From NCBI GenBank assembly GCA_045627385.1, contig JAZQNO010000023.1, positions 1 through 64,000 on the forward strand: a DNA stretch of 64,000 nucleotides. Reading direction: 5' to 3'. Made by a program: the position numbers and the translations under genes. The notes under the pieces are model-generated. The model searched no databases. It was not told the DNA's origin and saw nothing but the letters and a program-made list of their open reading frames with translations. How positions within the stretch are numbered: position 1 is the first letter of the stretch; each line of letters opens with the position of its first letter. Shown here piece after piece: positions 62,008 to 64,000 of this stretch. This DNA comes from UBA1757 sp045627385. Lineage in GTDB: Bacteria > Bacteroidota > Bacteroidia > Bacteroidales > UBA1402.

Positions 62008-64000
62008 TCAGTTGACGTAGAAATCAATCATCCTTTCGATGGCACGCTGGCAGACCGGGCAGAAATCGGGTGCCGTGTTGTTGCGCATGCGGCATTCGAA
62101 ACGCGGACGATAAACGCCTCTTGTCATATAGCCCCCTCCCTCGAACAGACCGACCGGGACATTCATCAGGCTGGAATCGTTGGGAGTCGGCACAGGCGTG
62201 CCTTCGACAATCATATCTTTCCATTTGGCGGAAAAATCCACCAATGTGGTCAGATTGGGCTCCCAAGGCTCGACATCCAAGGGATAATAATCTTCGTAGG
62301 CCACTTCTGAATCGAAATATTCGTCGCCCAATCCGGCGAACCCATGTCCGAATTCATGGATAAACACCTGATTGGAACGCTCATTGTCGGCACTTCCCAT
62401 CGAATAAGAATTGAAAATGCCTCCCCCACCGTACTTGGTTTCGTCCGCAATGATGAAAAGAGCGTCGAAAGGCACAGAGGAAAACAGATCGGCCACCTTT
62501 TTGTGATCGGGCACCGTGAGATAGCGGTCGATGTAGAAGGTATAGAAACTCGAAGACGCCACCGTGCGTTTCCACTGGTCGTAATGAGGGATGGAAACGC
62601 CGTTTCCCTCGGGCGAAGCGCTCTTGAGCAGCCACACGTTGAAATCGTCGCGGCGATGCCGGTAGGGCTCGAACGTGAAGAGATATTCCATAAAACGCTG
62701 CGCATCGGCACGCAGCTTGTCCATCCGGTCGGCCGTGTAGGCCTCACCGGCAAACACCAGGTCCACCTTGTGGGCGCGGTCGCCGTTGAGCATCAGCGAC
62801 TCCAACTCGTAGGGGACTTCCTGATGACGGCAGATAAGTTTGTCTTCGGGATCGATGTCGCAGGCGAACAGCACGCGGAACTGACCCGTTTCGCCGACCC
62901 GTTCGCACAGTTCTATTCTGATGTCGTCCTTAGGCATAGGCATCCAGACGGTCTGGTTGAAAGCCTTTGACACGCGCGAAGCCTCTTCGGTGGAGCGCCA
63001 TTCCTGAAAAAGCGTGCAGAATCCTTTGGAAAAGATGAGTTTTCCATCTTGGGAATAGGCCTTCAGACAATAGTCGCCGTATCCGAAGGGATCGATGAGA
63101 CCCTTGGGCGAACCCGCCCACTGCGATTCGCAGTAAAGCTGCTGGAGGAAGGCTTCCTGACGCTCATGATTGCCGGCCAGCACAAAATCCAGGCGCAAAC
63201 GTTCGGAGGTGAAATGATCCTCATACCGGAGAGTGTCTTCCTGACGCATCCACACCTCCATCTCGCCGCTGCCTCGATGGCACCAGGCATAATAAGGGAT
63301 CATCGTCAGACAAGCATTCTGCGAGGGATCGGAATCGAGACAGACATCGGTCTGAATCTGCCGGATACCGTAGAGCAAGTCCGGACGGTCAAGCACTTTG
63401 AAGTCGGGATTGGCAGGAAAACGCACGTCTGCCACAGAGAAACCGTTGTCGGGCCATTCGGCGCAATAGACGATGGGACCGCGCTCTACGGCCACTCGAC
63501 CGGTATCGGCCTTCACCTGAGCGTTGGCTCTGACCACGCGCGGCTGCATGTCGAAGTAGACTTCAATCCGGTCGCCCTCCTTCCATTTTCCGTCGAAAGT
63601 CAGGTAACCGTCTTCCGTAAGGCTCTGGCTGAAAAGCTTTCCCTCGGCTTTCACTACGACCGAAGAACCGATTTCCCGACCGTCGGCATAGGTGTATAGA
63701 TCGCTGGGGACGACTTCGTTTCGAGCCCAACCGGGATAACGCATCTTGATGGAGAAACGCCCGGCCTGGTTTTCCTTCACTTCCAGAGTGATGTGCCCGT
63801 CCCAGGGATATTCGGTTTCCTGAGCGATTTTCACCGTCTTGCCCTTCACGGCCATTTCGGCCTCATTGGCCATGAACAAGTTGACATAAAGGTTGTTGTC
63901 CTTGACCGCATAGACATATCCCGGCACCGACGGAATGAAGCGGCAGATGTTGCTCGGACAGCAGGCGCAACCGAACCAGGGCTGACGCTGGTGCTGGCCT
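62008..64000 (-). CDS. GH127 beta-L-arabinofuranosidase fused to an M64 metallopeptidase (5' end outside window)
   Basis: The minus-strand frame is open from the window edge. The visible part starts at the GH127 active-site block QRQPWFGCACCPSNICRFIP (63928-63990), which includes the catalytic-Cys region. It continues through the GH127 beta-sandwich to IPYYAWCHRGSGEMEVWM. Without a stop it then enters an M64_N-type beta domain and an M64 (IgA-peptidase-like) domain with VFIHEFGHGFAGLGDEYFDS (HExxH zinc site). GH127 removes beta-L-arabinofuranose from hydroxyproline-linked chains of plant extensins, so a joined protease would attack the same glycoprotein. The N-terminal GH127 barrel and signal peptide lie outside the window. 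Confidence 0.88.
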   Translation of the reverse strand, partial: GQHQRQPWFGCACCPSNICRFIPSVPGYVYAVKDNNLYVNLFMANEAEMAVKGKTVKIAQETEYPWDGHITLEVKENQAGRFSIKMRYPGWARNEVVPSDLYTYADGREIGSSVVVKAEGKLFSQSLTEDGYLTFDGKWKEGDRIEVYFDMQPRVVRANAQVKADTGRVAVERGPIVYCAEWPDNGFSVADVRFPANPDFKVLDRPDLLYGIRQIQTDVCLDSDPSQNACLTMIPYYAWCHRGSGEMEVWMRQEDTLRYEDHFTSERLRLDFVLAGNHERQEAFLQQLYCESQWAGSPKGLIDPFGYGDYCLKAYSQDGKLIFSKGFCTLFQEWRSTEEASRVSKAFNQTVWMPMPKDDIRIELCERVGETGQFRVLFACDIDPEDKLICRHQEVPYELESLMLNGDRAHKVDLVFAGEAYTADRMDKLRADAQRFMEYLFTFEPYRHRRDDFNVWLLKSASPEGNGVSIPHYDQWKRTVASSSFYTFYIDRYLTVPDHKKVADLFSSVPFDALFIIADETKYGGGGIFNSYSMGSADNERSNQVFIHEFGHGFAGLGDEYFDSEVAYEDYYPLDVEPWEPNLTTLVDFSAKWKDMIVEGTPVPTPNDSSLMNVPVGLFEGGGYMTRGVYRPRFECRMRNNTAPDFCPVCQRAIERMIDFYVN

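Noticed and set aside
1..64000. tRNA, rRNA, CRISPR arrays, insertion sequences, integrase or SusC/SusD genes
   Set aside because: I looked and saw no cloverleaf or CCA-ended tRNA, no regular repeat-spacer array, no transposase or integrase reading frame, and no SusC/SusD-type protein in the window.

Overview
The window is a piece of a Bacteroidota chromosome, most likely a gut-type member of the Bacteroidales that degrades plant polysaccharides. The evidence is a fused SecD-SecF protein, an OstA-like/SurA-like envelope block, several promoters of the form TTG/TTTG-N19 to N21-TAnnTTTG (the Bacteroidota housekeeping pattern), remains of a hybrid two-component-system (HTCS) sensor, and secreted pectinolytic enzymes. 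The DNA looks moderately GC-rich. I could not assign a genus.

Bases 1-41072 are mostly housekeeping. In order: the 3' half of typA; secDF; trpS with a GT2 glycosyltransferase; a convergent CPBP membrane protease; the tig-clpP-clpX proteostasis cluster; then a long plus-strand run of recQ, guaB, three periplasmic chaperone/PPIase genes, an OstA-like protein, a small tail-anchored protein, mutL and an RNase R. After that come ahcY with a GT2 gene, and a surface-polysaccharide neighbourhood: a GHMP kinase-nucleotidyltransferase fusion, two more GT2 proteins, a YfhO-type membrane protein, an IspD/TarI-type cytidylyltransferase and the Kdo transferase waaA. gltX, a 7TM-HD phosphodiesterase, folE, a SPOR-domain protein and mdh close this part. 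The RNase R is unusual: both cold-shock OB-fold domains between its N-terminal helix-turn-helix and its catalytic RNB domain are missing.

Bases 41175-64000 form an accessory region for pectin and plant cell-wall glycans. It has two paralogous multidomain PL1 pectate lyases, a GH105 unsaturated uronyl hydrolase, a GH43 enzyme, and at the right edge a GH127 beta-L-arabinofuranosidase fused to an M64 metallopeptidase. An HTCS sensor remnant, broken by a frameshift and cut at both ends, lies beside the first lyase. No SusC/SusD pair is in the window.

Threaded through this region is what I consider the most interesting part: three uroporphyrinogen-decarboxylase-superfamily (URO-D) proteins of the cobalamin-methyltransferase type. 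One is followed by a hexuronate-type MFS transporter. One is followed by a stand-alone methionine-synthase-activation-domain protein with a C-terminal Cys cluster. One is fused to an L-rhamnose mutarotase domain and followed by a FucP-like MFS transporter. Two retain a complete His-x-Cys...Cys zinc-site pattern. My inference is a corrinoid-dependent demethylation pathway for O-methylated cell-wall sugars (for example 4-O-methyl-glucuronate, or methylated rhamnose/fucose). No corrinoid-binding protein is in the window, so this remains a hypothesis.
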